Shown one piece after another: positions 9,692 to 16,901 of a stretch of DNA of 64,000 nucleotides. The position numbers were made by a program, and so were the translations under genes. Location: positions 114,697 through 178,696 of the forward strand of contig JAFUQP010000020.1 in assembly GCA_017472305.1 (NCBI GenBank). Direction: 5' to 3'. Source of the stretch: Clostridia bacterium (GTDB taxonomy: Bacteria; Bacillota; Clostridia; Oscillospirales; CAG-272). How positions within the stretch are numbered: the stretch's first letter is position 1; each line of letters starts with the position of its first letter. The notes below the pieces were generated by a model. That model was not told the DNA's origin and ran no database searches. It worked only from the letters and a program-made list of their open reading frames with translations.

Positions 9692-10449
9692 TATGCTTTT
9701 TTGCCAGCCTCTTCTTTCAAATCTTCGGCGTTAAGACCGCCGTATCTGCGCTTTCTTTTGAAGAATTCCAAAAGGCAACGCTCAATTTCAGCCCTGTCAA
9801 GGTCGGGCCAAAGGGTATCGGTAAAGACGAGCTCGGAATACGCCGCCTGCCAGAGCAGGAAATTGGATATTCTCTTCTCTCCGCCCGTTCTTATTATAAG
9901 GTCGGGGTCAGGCACGCCTGCGGTATAGAGCATTTCGGACAGGCTCTCCTTGGTTATCTCCCTCTCGAGTGCCGCGAGTCTTTTTGCCGCGCTTACTATT
10001 TCGTCCCTGCCGCCGTAGTTTATGGCAAGGTTGCAGACGAAGGGTCTACCCGCCGTTTTATTTTCTATTTCCTCAAATTTCACCCGTAGGTCCTCGGGAA
10101 GCCTATCTCTTTCGCCGATAAAGCGAAGCGAGAGTGTGGACGAGGAGATTATTCGCTCCGCAAGCTCACCCGAGAGATACTCGGAGAACAGCTTCATAAG
10201 CCCGTCAACCTCTTCCTTAGGACGGTTCCAGTTCTCTGTCGAGAAGGCGTAAAGAGTTACAGCCTCGACCCCGTATTCGCGGAGCACCGACAGAGTGCTT
10301 TCAACAACCTTCGCACCTGCGACGTGCCCTGCACTTCTGGAAAGTCCGCGTGCCTTCGCCCATCTTCCGTTGCCGTCCATAATAATGGCAACCGAGCGAA
10401 GTGAGCCGTCGTTATGCGGCTTTTCCTGCTTTTTTCTGAATAAGCCCAA
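9691..10449 (-). CDS. uppS: Undecaprenyl diphosphate synthase (cis-prenyltransferase)
   Basis: UppS extends farnesyl diphosphate to the C55 lipid carrier used for cell-wall synthesis. The protein is 252 residues. The conserved region I, IIMDGNGRWAKARG, carries the catalytic aspartate, and TLYAFSTENWNRP is region III. RTGGEKRISNFLLWQ and the C-terminal arginines complete the isoprenoid-binding site. It overlaps cdsA by one base and follows frr. A short inverted repeat lies in the gap to frr. Confidence 0.97.
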   Translation of the reverse strand: MGLFRKKQEKPHNDGSLRSVAIIMDGNGRWAKARGLSRSAGHVAGAKVVESTLSVLREYGVEAVTLYAFSTENWNRPKEEVDGLMKLFSEYLSGELAERIISSSTLSLRFIGERDRLPEDLRVKFEEIENKTAGRPFVCNLAINYGGRDEIVSAAKRLAALEREITKESLSEMLYTAGVPDPDLIIRTGGEKRISNFLLWQAAYSELVFTDTLWPDLDRAEIERCLLEFFKRKRRYGGLNAEDLKEEAGKKA

Positions 10450-10480
10450 AATATATCCTCCCGAGAGAAATTTGAGAGGG

Positions 10481-10500
10481 GCGGATTTTTCAAAATCCGC
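10481..10500 (-). other. Intercistronic hairpin between frr and uppS
   Basis: A perfect 9-bp inverted repeat with a 2-base loop (GCGGATTTT/AAAATCCGC) lies in the 79-base gap, about 30 bases upstream of the uppS start. It has no U-tract in either direction. It is more likely an mRNA processing or stability element than a terminator. Confidence 0.5.
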
Positions 10501-10528
10501 TTATCCCCTATGCATTGGAAAACCCAAA

Positions 10529-11083
10529 TCAGATTTCCATTATCTCCTTGGTCTTTGCCGCGGTCACCGCGTCAATTTCCTTGATGTACTTATCGGTGAG
10601 GTCCTGAACAGCCTTATCCGATGCCTTCGCCTCGTCCTCGGTCATAACCGAGTTCTTCTTGTCTGCCTTAACCTTATCGTTAGCATCGCGGCGGATGTTA
10701 CGTATTGCAACCTTAGCATCCTCACCGAGCTTCGACACCTTCTTGGAAAGGTCGCGTCTTACCTCCTCGGTTGTAGGGGGGAAGTTAAGACGGATTGCGG
10801 TTCCGTCGCTCTGGGGGTTGATGCCGAGGTCGGACGTGAGAATAGCCTTCTCAATTCCCTTGATGGCAGACTTATCCCAAGCGGTGATAACGATAGTGCG
10901 CGCATCGGCTACCTTAATCTCGGCGATAGACGCTATCGGTGTGGGTGAGCCGTAGTAATCAACGTTTATCTTCTTAAGAACGTCGGGGTTTGCTCTGCCT
11001 GCTCTTATAGTTGAGAGGTTGTCGGCATAAGCCGCAACCGACTTCTTCATTTTTGCTTCGTAATCTCTTGTATCGAGTTTCAT
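10529..11083 (-). CDS. frr: Ribosome recycling factor
   Basis: Frr splits the post-termination ribosome together with EF-G. The 184 residues match the family length of about 185. The conserved N-terminal half includes RAGRANPDVLKKINVDYYGS. The C-terminal three-helix bundle ends with the helix containing VQDLTDKYIKEIDAV. It directly follows pyrH (40 bases), as in most bacteria. Confidence 0.98.
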   Translation of the reverse strand: MKLDTRDYEAKMKKSVAAYADNLSTIRAGRANPDVLKKINVDYYGSPTPIASIAEIKVADARTIVITAWDKSAIKGIEKAILTSDLGINPQSDGTAIRLNFPPTTEEVRRDLSKKVSKLGEDAKVAIRNIRRDANDKVKADKKNSVMTEDEAKASDKAVQDLTDKYIKEIDAVTAAKTKEIMEI

Positions 11084-11123
11084 ATATTTTCCTCTCTTAA
11101 AGTTTTAATAGTCCTTACAGTTT

Positions 11124-11822
11124 TTATTCCGCGGTGATAACAGTGCCAACCTTCGCGCCCTCAATAGCCGCGAGAATGTCCTCGGGCTCGGAGAGTCCGA
11201 AAACGCGTATCGGCAGGCCACACGAGAGGCAGAATGCCGTAGCGGTGGCATCAATTGCCTTGAGGTTCATTGCAAGCACCTCGGACGCCTTGACAGAGGT
11301 AAGCATCTTTGCCTCGGGGTTCTTTCTCGGGTCGTCGGTATAAATGTGGTCGACGTTCTTTGCCATAAGCATAGCGTCGGCACCAACCTCAACCGCCCTT
11401 ACAGCGCCTGCCGTATCGGTGGAGAGGAAGGGAATGCCGAGTCCTGCGCCGAATATAACAACCGTGCCGCCTGCGAGCATTTCCTTTGCCGCGTCTGCCG
11501 AATAAGGCAGGGCAATCGGCGACATAGTCACGGCGGTCATAACCTCGGTTGACACTCCCGCGCGGATAAGCGCATCCTTGAGGTAAAGCGAATTGATAAC
11601 CGTTGCAAGCATTCCCATTCTGTCAGCGGCTGTACGGTCCATATCGGTGCCCTGTCTTCCGCGCCAGATGTTTCCTGCTCCGACTACTATTCCGAGCTCG
11701 TAGCCCTTGTCGCGCGCGCACTTGATAGCTGCGGCCACTCTGTCTACGAACGCCCCGTCATAGAGCTCCTCGGTACCGTTGGCGAGCGCCTCGCCCGAGA
11801 GCTTGAGTAATATCCTTTTCAT
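11124..11822 (-). CDS. pyrH: UMP kinase
   Basis: This hexameric bacterial UMP kinase of the amino-acid-kinase fold makes UDP from UMP. The start chosen is the ATG at 11822, giving 232 residues beginning MKRILLKLSGEAL. It has a GGAG ribosome-binding site 6 bases upstream and matches the family N-terminus. The open frame extends 37 codons further upstream, but that stretch overlaps a hairpin-rich leader and has no homologous look. Motifs include VVGAGNIWRG, the DRTAADRMGMLATVIN region and ATAFCLSCGLPIRVF. It sits upstream of frr as usual, but the normally adjacent rpsB and tsf are not upstream here; transketolase genes are. Confidence 0.96.
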   Translation of the reverse strand: MKRILLKLSGEALANGTEELYDGAFVDRVAAAIKCARDKGYELGIVVGAGNIWRGRQGTDMDRTAADRMGMLATVINSLYLKDALIRAGVSTEVMTAVTMSPIALPYSADAAKEMLAGGTVVIFGAGLGIPFLSTDTAGAVRAVEVGADAMLMAKNVDHIYTDDPRKNPEAKMLTSVKASEVLAMNLKAIDATATAFCLSCGLPIRVFGLSEPEDILAAIEGAKVGTVITAE

Positions 11823-12003
11823 TTCAATCTCCATTCCGTCGCCTGATGGGCGACCGCACAAATGATAAACGATTTTTAGTGACCGCCTTCCCGGCGGCAT
11901 TTTGGAATAAGGCTCAAAAACGCGGAAATTCAAGGCGTGAAGCGTACTTAACGAGAAATCGGACGGTACAAGCCTTCACGCCAATACCGCGAGAGGTACC
12001 GGA
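11823..12003 (-). other. Structured intergenic leader between transketolase and pyrH
   Basis: This 181-base gap holds several inverted repeats. There is a 9-bp pair GGCGTGAAG/CTTCACGCC at 11934-11942 and 11974-11982, a CCGCC/GGCGG hairpin at 11883-11897, and a 6-bp GTCGCC/GGCGAC hairpin at 11838-11854 just upstream of the pyrH ribosome-binding site. None is followed by a U-tract. I recognise no known riboswitch family. No open frame in it looks real. Confidence 0.45.
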
Positions 12004-12951
12004 TTATCTTTTAAGAGCTATCGCAGCCTTCGCCTTAGCGGCAATGTTAGCGGCGGTAAGTCCGTAGAGCTCGAGAAGCTCCGGAACCTTTCCGCTCTTA
12101 CCGTACTTATCCTCAACGCCTACGCGAAGAACCGGCACGGGATAGCTCTCGGAAAGAGCCTCGCAAACGGCAGCACCAAGACCGCCGACAATCGTGTGCT
12201 CCTCAGCGGTAACTATAGCACCCGTCTTCTTTGCCGCATTTAAGATAAGCTCTGTATCAAGGGGCTTGATTGTATGTATATTGATTACGCCTGCGGAAAT
12301 TCCCTCCGCTGCAAGCATATCGGCAGCCTCTACTGCGAGATGTGCCATATATCCTGTTGCAACGATGGTAACGTCGGTTCCCTCTCTGTAGGTTACGCCC
12401 TTACCAAGCTCGAACTTATAGTCGGGAACAAGCTCGGGAGTGAGGTTCGGAACCGCAAATCTTCCAAAGCGGAGATAGCAGGGACCGTCGTGGTTAAGCG
12501 CCGCCTCTACTGCCGCGTATGCCTCGGTAGCATCTGCGGGACAGATTACCGACATACCGGGAATGGTACGCATAAGCGCAAGGTCCTCGTTGCACTGGTG
12601 GGTCGCGCCGTCCTCACCTACGGTGATAGATGCGTGAGTGCCGACGATGTTTACGTTAAGGTGGGGATAGCCTATGGAGTTTCTTATCTGCTCGTAGGCT
12701 CTGCCTGCTGCGAACATCGCAAACGAGGTAGCGAACACCTTCTTACCTGTTGCCGCAATTCCCGCAGCAACGCTTATCATATTGCCCTCTGCTATACCGC
12801 AGTCAAAAAATCTCTCAGGAAACTTCTTCTTGAACATACCCGTCTTGGTTGCTGCCGCAAGGTCTGCATCAAGAACAAGGAAATCGTACTTTTCGCCAAG
12901 CTCGGCAAGCGCTGCGCCGTAGCTTTCTCTTGTTGCCTTCTTATCTGCCAT
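12004..12951 (-). CDS. Transketolase, C-terminal subunit
   Basis: This is the pyrimidine-binding and C-terminal half of a split transketolase, 315 residues. It moves two-carbon units between sugar phosphates in the pentose phosphate pathway, with thiamine diphosphate. FFDCGIAEGNMISVAAG contains the catalytic glutamate that activates ThDP. EDGATHQCNEDLALMRTIPG and PCYLRFGR are typical of the family. The N-terminal half is encoded 16 bases upstream, so the pair forms one heteromeric enzyme. A 1-deoxyxylulose-5-phosphate synthase is less likely, because the split arrangement and the motifs match the archaeal/Firmicutes two-gene transketolase. Confidence 0.92.
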   Translation of the reverse strand: MADKKATRESYGAALAELGEKYDFLVLDADLAAATKTGMFKKKFPERFFDCGIAEGNMISVAAGIAATGKKVFATSFAMFAAGRAYEQIRNSIGYPHLNVNIVGTHASITVGEDGATHQCNEDLALMRTIPGMSVICPADATEAYAAVEAALNHDGPCYLRFGRFAVPNLTPELVPDYKFELGKGVTYREGTDVTIVATGYMAHLAVEAADMLAAEGISAGVINIHTIKPLDTELILNAAKKTGAIVTAEEHTIVGGLGAAVCEALSESYPVPVLRVGVEDKYGKSGKVPELLELYGLTAANIAAKAKAAIALKR

Positions 12952-12967
12952 TTTAATCTCCTCCTAA

Positions 12968-13807
12968 TTACTTAAGGCTTTCCGCAATCTTCTCGAGGTC
13001 TGCAATAGCAACCTTGTAAAGGTCCTCTTTAGGTGCCTGACCGTGCCACTCGCAAGCGTTCTCCATATAGGATACGCCCTTGCCCTTAACGGACTTTGCG
13101 ATAATAACGGTGGGCTTGCCCTTGACCTCTTTTGCCGCGCGGAAGGCAGCCTCAATCTCGTCGAAGTCGTGAGCGTTTATAGAAATAACGTTCCAGCCGA
13201 AGGCGCGGAACTTCTCATCGTGAGGAGTGGGGTTCATAACCTCGGTGATAGGTCCGTCAATCTGGAGTCCGTTCCAGTCAAGAACCGCTACGAGGTTATC
13301 AAGCTTGTAGTGCGCCGCGAACATAGCAGCCTCCCAAACCTGACCCTCCTCGCTCTCGCCGTCGCCGAGGACGGTGTATACGCGGTAGGACTTATTATCT
13401 ACCTTGCCCGAGAGTGCCATTCCGCAGGCTGCGGAAAATCCGAGTCCGAGCGAGCCTGTGGTCATATCAACGCCGGGAGTTCCCTTCATATCGGGGTGGC
13501 CCTGAAGTCTTGAGTCGGTCTTACGGAGAGTCTTGAGCTCCTCCTTCGGGAAGTAGCCTCTCTCTGCAAGAGTAGCGTAAAGAACGGGGGCTGTGTGTCC
13601 CTTCGAGAGGACGAAGCGGTCGCGTCCCTCCGCCTTGGGGTTCTTGGGGTCAACGTTGAGCTCCTCGAAATAGAGGTATGTCATAACGTCAGCCATAGAA
13701 AGCGATCCGCCGGGATGTCCGCAGCCTGCGCTGTAAACTCCCTCGATAACGCCTATACGTACGTTGTTTGCAATGCGTGCAAGCTCGAGCTTCTTGTTTG
13801 TATCCAT
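12968..13807 (-). CDS. Transketolase, N-terminal subunit
   Basis: This is the ThDP-binding half of the split transketolase. The chosen start is the ATG at 13807 (279 residues, beginning MDTNKKLELARIAN), because the frame's earlier start at 13831 would be a TTG lying within the Shine-Dalgarno-like purine run. CGHPGGSLSMADVMTYLYF is the family's N-terminal motif, and LGDGESEEGQVWEA is the ThDP/Mg-binding GDG motif. It is the first gene of the long minus-strand run and has a good promoter upstream (13860-13888). Confidence 0.92.
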   Translation of the reverse strand: MDTNKKLELARIANNVRIGVIEGVYSAGCGHPGGSLSMADVMTYLYFEELNVDPKNPKAEGRDRFVLSKGHTAPVLYATLAERGYFPKEELKTLRKTDSRLQGHPDMKGTPGVDMTTGSLGLGFSAACGMALSGKVDNKSYRVYTVLGDGESEEGQVWEAAMFAAHYKLDNLVAVLDWNGLQIDGPITEVMNPTPHDEKFRAFGWNVISINAHDFDEIEAAFRAAKEVKGKPTVIIAKSVKGKGVSYMENACEWHGQAPKEDLYKVAIADLEKIAESLK

Positions 13808-13859
13808 TTTTTCTCTCTTTCCCTCCGCCAAACAGGCAGAGTTATAATTATCACTCTAT

Positions 13860-13888
13860 ATTTTACAACAAAACCTATTAAATGTCAA
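13860..13888 (-). promoter_or_regulatory. Sigma-A-type promoter for the transketolase/pyrH/polC run
   Basis: Read on the minus strand there is TTGACA, a 17-base spacer and TAAAAT, ending about 50 bases upstream of the transketolase ATG at 13807. Confidence 0.75.
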
Positions 13889-13915
13889 TACTTATATTAA
13901 TATAAAATAATAAAA

Positions 13916-13936
13916 TCCGACGGAATTTTCGTCGGA
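13916..13936. other. Short perfect hairpin
   Basis: A TCCGACG/CGTCGGA 7-bp inverted repeat with a 7-base AT-rich loop lies just upstream of the transketolase promoter and just before the tandem 217-bp element. It has no U-tract. Its role is unknown. Confidence 0.4.
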
Positions 13937-14094
13937 AGGCGGGGCGAACGAATTTAGAGCAGAAATCTTCGCTCTCGACCCGAAGGCGTATTTACATACG
14001 TCGAGGGGGAGAGAACGGAGATAGAATAAAAAACGATAATAAATATGGAAAACCGCAGGTTTTCGACATTAAATAAAACAAAGCAAAACAAAAA

Positions 14095-14135
14095 GTGGAG
14101 ATGCCTGTTTACAACATCTCCACTCATTTTTTATT
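14095..14135. terminator. Bidirectional terminator, copy A
   Basis: A perfect 9-bp stem GTGGAGATG/CATCTCCAC with an 11-base loop. It is followed on the plus strand by TCATTTTTTATT and on the minus strand by TTTTTGTTTTG, so it can stop transcription both ways. It forms part of the tandem element. Confidence 0.75.
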
Positions 14136-14311
14136 CGGTTATGCCTAAATGCGAAAGCCGGGCGAATGGATTTAGAGCAGAAATCTTCGTCCTCGACCCG
14201 AAGGCGTATTTACATACGTCGAGAGGGAGAGAACGGAGATAGAATAAAAAACGGTGATAAAGAGGAAAACCGCAGGTTTTCGACATTAAATAAAACGAAG
14301 CAAAACAAAAA

Positions 14312-14352
14312 GTGGAGATGCCTGATTGATACATCTCCACTCGTTTTTTATT
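14312..14352. terminator. Bidirectional terminator, copy B
   Basis: This has the same 9-bp stem as copy A with a changed loop, followed on the plus strand by TCGTTTTTTATT and on the minus strand by TTTTTGTTTTG. It is well placed to end the minus-strand transcript of the membrane-protein gene at 14394-15125. Confidence 0.75.
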
Positions 14353-14393
14353 CGTTTATGCCTGAATACGACAGCCCCTGAAGCTTGGCTGCA

Positions 14394-15125
14394 TCAGAAC
14401 TTATATCTTCTCCTGCGGCCCTTTGCCTGCGAGAAGAAGCCGAGAAGGGCGAATACGCCGAGAATTACGTAGCCTGCGATAGCAGGAATTTCAACCGAAA
14501 CGAGGCTCATAGCAAGGGTGCTTATGCACATAGACACGCACCAGCCGCCAAGCGCCGCGGTACCGAGCATCTCAATCCACTTACGGAGAAGAAGGACGAG
14601 AACGAGAACGACGGCAACGGTTACGAGGCTGACTATCATATTACCCTGCGTGAAGGAAGTTATAGCCTCGGGAAGAAGCTGACCGCCCATACAAATCATA
14701 TAGGTTGCGTATCCTGCAAGGAATATGTAGCAAACGAGGTAGAGGAACTTCGAGAACAGCGCGGCGATAATACCGATAATAGCTCCGACAACCCACGGCG
14801 CGATATCCATTCCGACGTCGGAGAGCAGGGGCTGAATAATCGTTGCGCCCGCTACGAAGCCGAGCGTAAGGAATAATACGAACTTCTGGAAGCCAATAAG
14901 CTTTCTGCCAAAGAACACCTGAATAAGCGAGAGGACGAGAAGTCCTACGGTTACGAATATTCCCGCCATATCGAGGTATCCCTCGACAATGCTCCATAGC
15001 GAGGTGAAGTTCTCGTGATTGAACATACCTGTAAACAGGTCTGTGAAAATCTTGCCTGCGTCGCCAAAGCTAATCTGACCGTTAATCAGACTGTCAAGCG
15101 AGGGCCAAGTGATAGATGACAGCAT
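14394..15125 (-). CDS. Polytopic membrane protein, TM7S3/TM198 (DUF4203)-like
   Basis: This 243-residue protein has seven or so hydrophobic segments starting near residue 45, with glycine-rich helices such as LTLGFVAGATI and VVGAIIGIIAALF, and a basic C-terminus (KGRRRRYKF). The pattern resembles the DUF4203/TM198-like family, whose biochemical role is unknown. It is a single-gene unit: a strong promoter lies upstream at 15201-15230 and bidirectional terminators lie downstream. Confidence 0.7.
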   Translation of the reverse strand: MLSSITWPSLDSLINGQISFGDAGKIFTDLFTGMFNHENFTSLWSIVEGYLDMAGIFVTVGLLVLSLIQVFFGRKLIGFQKFVLFLTLGFVAGATIIQPLLSDVGMDIAPWVVGAIIGIIAALFSKFLYLVCYIFLAGYATYMICMGGQLLPEAITSFTQGNMIVSLVTVAVVLVLVLLLRKWIEMLGTAALGGWCVSMCISTLAMSLVSVEIPAIAGYVILGVFALLGFFSQAKGRRRRYKF

Positions 15126-15200
15126 TTTATACTCTCTTTCCCGACGGCATAGCCGCGATTATAATTTGATGTGGGACCTCCGTCCCGTTTCCATACCGTA

Positions 15201-15230
15201 ATTATACCATAGAAATTTACAGGTTGTCAA
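15201..15230 (-). promoter_or_regulatory. Consensus sigma-A promoter for the membrane-protein gene
   Basis: Minus-strand TTGACA, an 18-base spacer and TATAAT (both hexamers perfect), about 75 bases upstream of the ATG at 15125. Confidence 0.85.
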
Positions 15231-15311
15231 GGACAATTTTGTAGAGGTTGCTTTTTTCGTCCTTTTACATAAAATTTCAAAAAATTTTTGTTCACTAAAG
15301 CAAAAAACGGG

Positions 15312-15791
15312 CTATTTTTCCTCGAGGGTCGGGTAGAGATTATAGACCTTTTTACCAAGGCTCTCTGCCATTCTCGCGGTCTGCGCCGCACCGCTTCTGC
15401 TTCTGCCGACGTAGGCTATGACTATATCCGCGCATTCGGCAAGCCGCAAATTTCTCTCCCTCATACAGCCGTCAAAGTAATTCTCGGCAATATAAGAGAT
15501 TTCATCTGCCGAGGAAAGGATATACTCGTATGCCGACCTCTGGCTGCCGCTCCAGCGCTCGTCCTGGTTCATACAGGGAAGGAGCAATATAAGACGTGCG
15601 TCGGGGTGAAACATACGGAAGCGAATGACCTCTCTTGCGGCAAGTGTATCAAAGCCCAGAGCTCCGCCCACGTAAAAGTCGCGGCAGCCCTCGGAGTAGG
15701 CGTATTCTATTGCGCGCTGAGTCAGCGGTATAATCCTATCGCGGTGCGATGGGGCAATGCTTCTGTGCCCTGTGAACGAGCAGGCTCTCAT
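15312..15791 (-). CDS. SLOG-family protein (DUF1273/YpsA-like)
   Basis: The protein is 159 residues from the ATG at 15791, chosen for its GGGAG/AAGGG ribosome-binding site and because it puts the family N-terminus RACSFTGHR at the start. The frame is open for 9 more codons upstream. A Rossmann-like fold is indicated by CSFTGHR, the GGALGFDTLAA glycine-rich loop and CADIVIAYVGRSRSGAAQTAR. These match SLOG proteins that bind nucleotide-derived ligands. Bacterial YpsA-type members affect cell division or stress, but the ligand is not known. It stands alone between two oppositely oriented units. Confidence 0.8.
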   Translation of the reverse strand: MRACSFTGHRSIAPSHRDRIIPLTQRAIEYAYSEGCRDFYVGGALGFDTLAAREVIRFRMFHPDARLILLLPCMNQDERWSGSQRSAYEYILSSADEISYIAENYFDGCMRERNLRLAECADIVIAYVGRSRSGAAQTARMAESLGKKVYNLYPTLEEK

Positions 15792-15962
15792 ACCCTTCTC
15801 CCTTCTCTGTCGCGGCAAGCACGGCTCACCGTTTTATCCTTTATATTTTAGCACCGCGCGAATGGTTTGTCAACATCGGAAGGTTATTTTTTCTTTTACC
15901 GAATAATTTTTCAAAGTCAGGCAAACAATACTTTCACCACTGTAAAAGGAAAGGATAAGAAA

Positions 15963-16652
15963 ATGGACAAAAAGGTCAAATTCAGTGAACAGCCGACAAG
16001 AGTAAAAATTCTCTATGCGGCAGTAGTGGCGGTGCTTTGTATCACCGCAATAATCGTAGGCATCGTTTCGGTAGCAAACAAAAAGGACGAGAGCCCCGAG
16101 CCGACTCCCCCCGCAGATGGCGTAACCCCCGATGCGGGCGAGGGTGATGAAGGCGGCACGAATAACGGCGAGGGCGAGGGTGGCGGCGCACAGAAGCCCG
16201 ATGCGTTAAGCTTCGTTTCTCCTCTTGTCGGAACGGTTGCAAAGTTCCACTCCTCCGACGCTCCCGTATTCTCCGAGACACTCGAGGAATGGAGAATTCA
16301 CAAGGGCGTTGACATTATGGCGGCAGAGGGAGCAGAGGTATTCTCCTCGGCTGCGGGCACGGTTACCAAAATCTACTCCGACCCCTTGCTCGGAAGAAGC
16401 GTTGAGGTAACTCACGACGGCGGAATAGTCACGGTTTACTCAAATCTCGCCGCCGACTCGATTGCCGTAAAGGAAGGTGATGCGATTCTATCGGGCGCAC
16501 TTATCGGTGCTATCGGCGACAGCGCAATCACCGAGCTTGCCGACGAGGCTCACCTTCACTTTGAAATGAAGGTAAACGGAGTATCGGTAAATCCTCTCGA
16601 TTATATCACAAAGGAGTCGCTCGGGGCATCTCTCGGTATTACCGAGCTTTAA
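15963..16652 (+). CDS. Membrane-anchored M23 (LytM) peptidase, SpoIIQ-like
   Basis: The protein is 229 residues from the ATG at 15963, with AAAGGA upstream; the frame's earlier ATG adds an unlikely hydrophobic stretch. The cytoplasmic N-terminus is followed by one membrane segment at about 15-40 and then a Glu/Gly/Pro-rich linker (45-80). The C-terminal LytM domain retains zinc ligands in HKGVD and HLHFEM. The single TM plus LytM architecture is that of SpoIIQ, which pairs with SpoIIIAH across the engulfed forespore membranes; clostridial forms often keep the catalytic residues, as here. A vegetative cell-wall endopeptidase is the alternative. Confidence 0.8.
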   Translation: MDKKVKFSEQPTRVKILYAAVVAVLCITAIIVGIVSVANKKDESPEPTPPADGVTPDAGEGDEGGTNNGEGEGGGAQKPDALSFVSPLVGTVAKFHSSDAPVFSETLEEWRIHKGVDIMAAEGAEVFSSAAGTVTKIYSDPLLGRSVEVTHDGGIVTVYSNLAADSIAVKEGDAILSGALIGAIGDSAITELADEAHLHFEMKVNGVSVNPLDYITKESLGASLGITEL

Positions 16653-16659
16653 TCCGCCC

Positions 16660-16682
16660 TCGGAGCGCAGCTTCTGCTCCGA
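16660..16682 (+). other. Hairpin after the M23 gene
   Basis: TCGGAGC/GCTCCGA, a 7-bp stem with a 9-base loop, starts 8 bases after the stop codon. No U-run follows, so it is a weak terminator candidate. Confidence 0.35.
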
Positions 16683-16804
16683 ATCTGTTAGTCAGAGGCT
16701 TCGGATTCGGGCATTACAGAGATTTGTCGGGCTGCTTGATTCGGAAATAACAAAATATTTCTTAATTTAAGGGTCACGCGTATCTTATTTTTCGGTAAAG
16801 TCGC

Positions 16805-16833
16805 TTGACATGAGCCGAAATGTGTGCTATAAT
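16805..16833 (+). promoter_or_regulatory. Consensus sigma-A promoter for homoserine dehydrogenase
   Basis: TTGACA, a 17-base spacer and TATAAT, ending 68 bases before the ATG at 16902. The leader contains a GGGACT/AGTCCC inverted repeat (about 16849-16873), which may form a small hairpin. Confidence 0.9.
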
Positions 16834-16901
16834 TAGACAAATTCAGCGGGACTTCGCGGAATACGGAGTCCCCTATTTTAATTATTTAGTGAGGACTGAA
16901 A

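Larger units (their letters stand above)
13941..14375. repeat. Tandem duplication of a ~217 bp structured non-coding element
   Basis: Two copies with few differences lie head to tail (about 13941-14157 and 14158-14375; matching landmarks are 217-218 bases apart). Each copy carries three inverted repeats in the same order: a long CTCGAC...GTCGAG hairpin enclosing CGTAT/ATACG, a GAAAACC/GGTTTTC hairpin with a 3-base loop, and a terminator-like GTGGAGATG/CATCTCCAC hairpin. The region fills most of the gene-free stretch from 13808 to 14393. Small open frames in it are not conserved in frame and I do not call them genes. Confidence 0.8.

Noticed and set aside
14045-14381. Short open frames within the tandem 217-bp element
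   Set aside because: Frames differ between the two copies, translations are Lys/Arg-rich and end in the terminator stems, and no ribosome-binding sites precede them.
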